Source: JANXXV01 sp038230275
GTDB taxonomy: Bacteria; Acidobacteriota; Terriglobia; Bryobacterales; Bryobacteraceae
DNA: 6,476 nt
Direction of reading: 5' to 3'
Assembly (NCBI GenBank): GCA_038230275.1
Contig: JBBRNO010000236.1
Coordinates: 1 to 6,476 of the forward strand
Shown here: positions 4,639 through 6,476 of the stretch, piece after piece
How positions within the stretch are numbered: position 1 is the stretch's first letter
Layout of the letters: each line of letters opens with the position of its first letter
Notes under the pieces: generated by a model
Seen by the model: the letters and a program-made list of their open reading frames with translations, nothing else
What the model was told of the DNA's origin: nothing
The model's database searches: none
Made by a program: the position numbers and the translations under genes

Positions 4639-5343
4639 TTGAAAAGATCCTCCGCCATCATCTTCTTCGCAGTCCTGTTCGCAGCGCCGCAAATTCACGC
4701 GCAAACCAGCACCCTCTAAGGCATAATCGTCGATCCGAAAGGCAAAGCCGTCTATAGCGCCGTAATCACCGCGAATCTCGCCCCCCCCCCCCCGCAACTA
4801 GGCGCCGCTGACCCCAAGGGCCGCAACCTACACACCATCACCAGTAAATCCGGAGGATTTTCCTTCGCCAACATGCTCCCCGGCATCTACCGTGTCTGCG
4901 TGCAAGCCCCCGGCACCGATTTACTCGACCCCTGCCGCTGGCGCATTCCCGTCATGATTAAAGTCGTTTCCGGCAAAAATATCACCGGATTTCACATCGC
5001 TTTGGAACAAGGCGTTCCGCTCTCTATTCGCATTGACGACGCCGGGCAATTACTCGACAAAAACGAAGGGAAAACCAGAGGCTCGCATCTCTCCGTCGGA
5101 CTTTGGACCAGCGGCAAACTCTTCCACGCCATCCCCATTACCGGAAAAGACACCAAGGGCCGCGATCACACCGTCTACGTGCCCAGGAACGAGCAAATCA
5201 AAGTAGCCGTCTTCAGCAAAGCCTTCAAAATAGCCGAGCCATCCCAAACCGCCACCCGCGCCACCGCCGCCACCGGCACCCAAGTCAAATTCACCGTCAC
5301 CGGGCACACCGCCAAATCCGCCAAACGAGAGTCCTCCCCCTGA
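4639..5343 (+). pseudogene. Exported CpdReg (carboxypeptidase regulatory-like) domain protein, interrupted by an ochre stop
   Basis: From TTG 4639 the frame encodes a clear signal peptide, 'LKRSSAIIFFAVLFAAPQIH' then 'AQ', with cleavage likely after 'IHA'. Five codons on, TAA at 4717-4719 stops it. Past the TAA the same frame stays open to TGA 5341-5343 and continues sensibly: 'GIIVDPKGKAVYSAVITANL' (residues 28-47), a Pro run, then 'SKSGGFSFANMLPGIYRVCV'. That is the beta-sandwich CpdReg/CarboxypepD_reg domain seen in exported proteins and TonB-receptor N-termini. The C-terminal 140 residues are unassigned. A CAA-to-TAA change would explain the lesion. A 13-C tract (4781-4793) encodes the Pro run and is in phase. 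Translation from ATG 4873 would give 156 residues without export signal or the first domain strands. It may be a true pseudogene, a stop-codon readthrough case or a base-call error. Confidence 0.75.
4781..4793 (+). repeat. 13-C homopolymer in coding sequence
   Basis: Thirteen consecutive C residues encode a short Pro run within the CpdReg frame. Tracts of this length slip easily during replication and sequencing. The present length keeps the signal peptide and downstream domain in the same frame. Confidence 0.9.
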
Positions 5344-6476
5344 CGCTCCTCGCCACGGCGGCATTGTTCGCGCAAGCCCAGCCGCCATCCATCGGCACTC
5401 TGAATCCCAACGGAGGCAGCGGCGCAGGCTTCCAGTTCACCATCCCCATTTCCGACACCTCAGCCGCCGCAAACATCGCCTATACGGAATTGCTTTTCAA
5501 TAGCAGCCTCAGCGGCGTCAACGCCTGCCTCATCCATTACGATCAATCAGGCGGCGTAATCTACCTGGGTGACGACACTGCGCCCACCTGGATCGATTCC
5601 GGCGCGCCCGGCTCCAACGCCACGCTGCACAACAGCCAGTGCACGGTCAATCTCTCCACATCGACAGTGACCGCCACCGGGGCGAACCTCACCCTCTCCG
5701 TCGCCGTCACCTTCTCCCCATCTTTCCAAGGCGCGAAGAACGTCTACGCCCAAGCCGGCACGGACACACTGAACTCCGGATGGCAGACCGTTGGCTCCTG
5801 GACCGTCCCCGGCCCCACCGGAGCCATCTCGGTCGGCGTCACACCTTCCACCGTCACGCTCGGTCCCACCCAAACCCAGCAGTTCCTCGCCACCGTCACC
5901 GGCGACCCCAATAACTCAGTAAACTGGTCTGTGACCCCGAACGGCATCGGCAGCATTTCCAACTCGGGCCTCTATACCGCCCCGCCCGCTGTCAGCGCGC
6001 AACAAACCATCACCATCCGCGCCACCAGCACCGCCGATTCCACCAAATTCATCACCGCCGCCCTCACGCTAACGCCGCCCCCGCCAGGGCCGCGGCCCAT
6101 CACCATCTACAACACCGCCGTGCTCTCGCCCGGAGTCCTCGCCTCCAGTAACGTGCCGGATCCGCACTACGTCCTGGCCGCCAGTCCCGACCCCGCCTTC
6201 CCTGGCCCCAACGCCTTCATCCCCGGTGACGGCTATCCCATCGGCGGCCCCTGGATCGCCTACGGAGGCCTCTCGGGCTGGATCTCGCCGCAACTCGGCG
6301 CGGGCAATGGCAACGCCGCCGGTTCATATACCTATCGCACCACGTTTGACCTCACCGGCCTCAATCCGGCGACAGCGACGCTGACCGGCCGCTACGCCAC
6401 GGCGGGCGCCGGAGCCATCCGGCTCAACCAGACCACCGTCGGCCCGTCCAGTTCGTCCTTCTCCTCCTGGACCACC
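5325..6476 (+). CDS. Large secreted Ig-like-domain protein (3' end outside window)
   Basis: The frame is open to the window end, at least 384 residues. The N-terminus is a typical signal peptide, 'RVLPLTLLATAALFAQAQ', with cleavage near 'AQA'. The first module (about residues 20-155) has 'LLFNSSLSGVNACLIHYDQS', 'LHNSQCTVNLS' and 'LNSGWQTVGSWTV', a set I know from Acidobacteria exported proteins. Residues 165-247 form a group-2 Ig-like domain ('VGVTPSTVTLGPTQTQQFLA', 'NWSVTPNGIGSISNSGLYTA'). A Pro-rich linker near 250 leads to a galactose-binding-like module with 'YRTTFDLTGLNPATATLTGR' and 'GAIRLNQTTVG'. It is probably a cell-surface or secreted structural or adhesive protein. The residue preceding Arg-2 is encoded by ACG (5325-5327), where ATG would be expected; CTG 5340 is the nearest alternative but shortens the signal peptide and removes its charge. 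The gene overlaps the preceding frame by 19 nt, so coupled translation is possible. Confidence 0.8.

Noticed and set aside
4873..5343. ATG 4873 as the true start of the CpdReg protein
   Set aside because: The frame upstream encodes the first strands of the domain and a signal peptide with a good ribosome site at 4623-4629, so ATG 4873 is only an internal methionine.
5050..5388. A Gly-rich - strand frame of 112 residues
   Set aside because: It is antisense to Pro/Thr/Ala-rich codons of the exported proteins, which mechanically produces Gly-rich shadows.

Overview
The window looks like a chromosomal segment of an Acidobacteriota member, most likely a Solibacter/Bryobacter-type organism. This rests mainly on the secreted protein at the right end. 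Its order of a 'LFNSSLSG...NACLIHYD' module, a group-2 bacterial Ig-like domain and a Gly/Asn-rich C-terminal module is one I associate with that group. The moderately high GC and strongly C-ending codons of the right-end genes fit. The assignment is an inference from protein style, not a marker gene.

Region 1 (1-2519) is an exopolysaccharide or cell-surface glycan cluster on the + strand. It holds the C-terminal end of a family-2 glycosyltransferase (1-330), a complete GT2 rhamnosyltransferase-like enzyme (381-1430) and, 12 nt later, a DUF1972/GT4 glycosyltransferase (1443-2519). The last two are intact and probably co-transcribed. Together the three would add successive sugars to a surface polysaccharide repeat unit on the cytoplasmic face of the membrane.

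Region 2 (2520-4638) is an accessory patch. Two direct copies of a 164-bp repeat (2673-2836 and 4231-4394, about 94% identical, no gaps) flank it. Each copy is packed with inverted repeats, and differences between copies partly preserve the pairing. A second, shorter homologous block lies upstream of each copy (2592-2622 and 4158-4189). Between the copies, on the - strand, is a HigB/Gp49-like toxin and XRE (HigA-type) antitoxin operon with a 4-nt ATGA overlap. A plausible promoter has a perfect 6-bp inverted repeat covering its -35 box. The toxin frame is full length but has no ATG, GTG or TTG near its natural N-terminus. The rest of the patch holds small unrecognised frames, possible gene remnants and an imperfect 23-bp palindrome. 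The stretch 4395-4605 shows nothing I can support.

Region 3 (4639-6476) encodes two secreted or surface proteins on the + strand. The first has a signal peptide followed by a carboxypeptidase-regulatory-like (CpdReg) domain. An ochre stop interrupts it just after the signal peptide, and it contains a 13-C homopolymer. The second is a large Ig-like-domain exported protein that runs off the window. Its most natural start codon reads ACG and lies inside the end of the first gene.

The notable features are the structured repeat pair around a toxin-antitoxin module, and three neighbouring genes (toxin, CpdReg protein, Ig-domain protein) that each appear to have lost a canonical start or reading frame by a single base. 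This suggests local decay, non-canonical initiation or base-call errors. I found no RNA genes, CRISPR array or intact insertion sequence.
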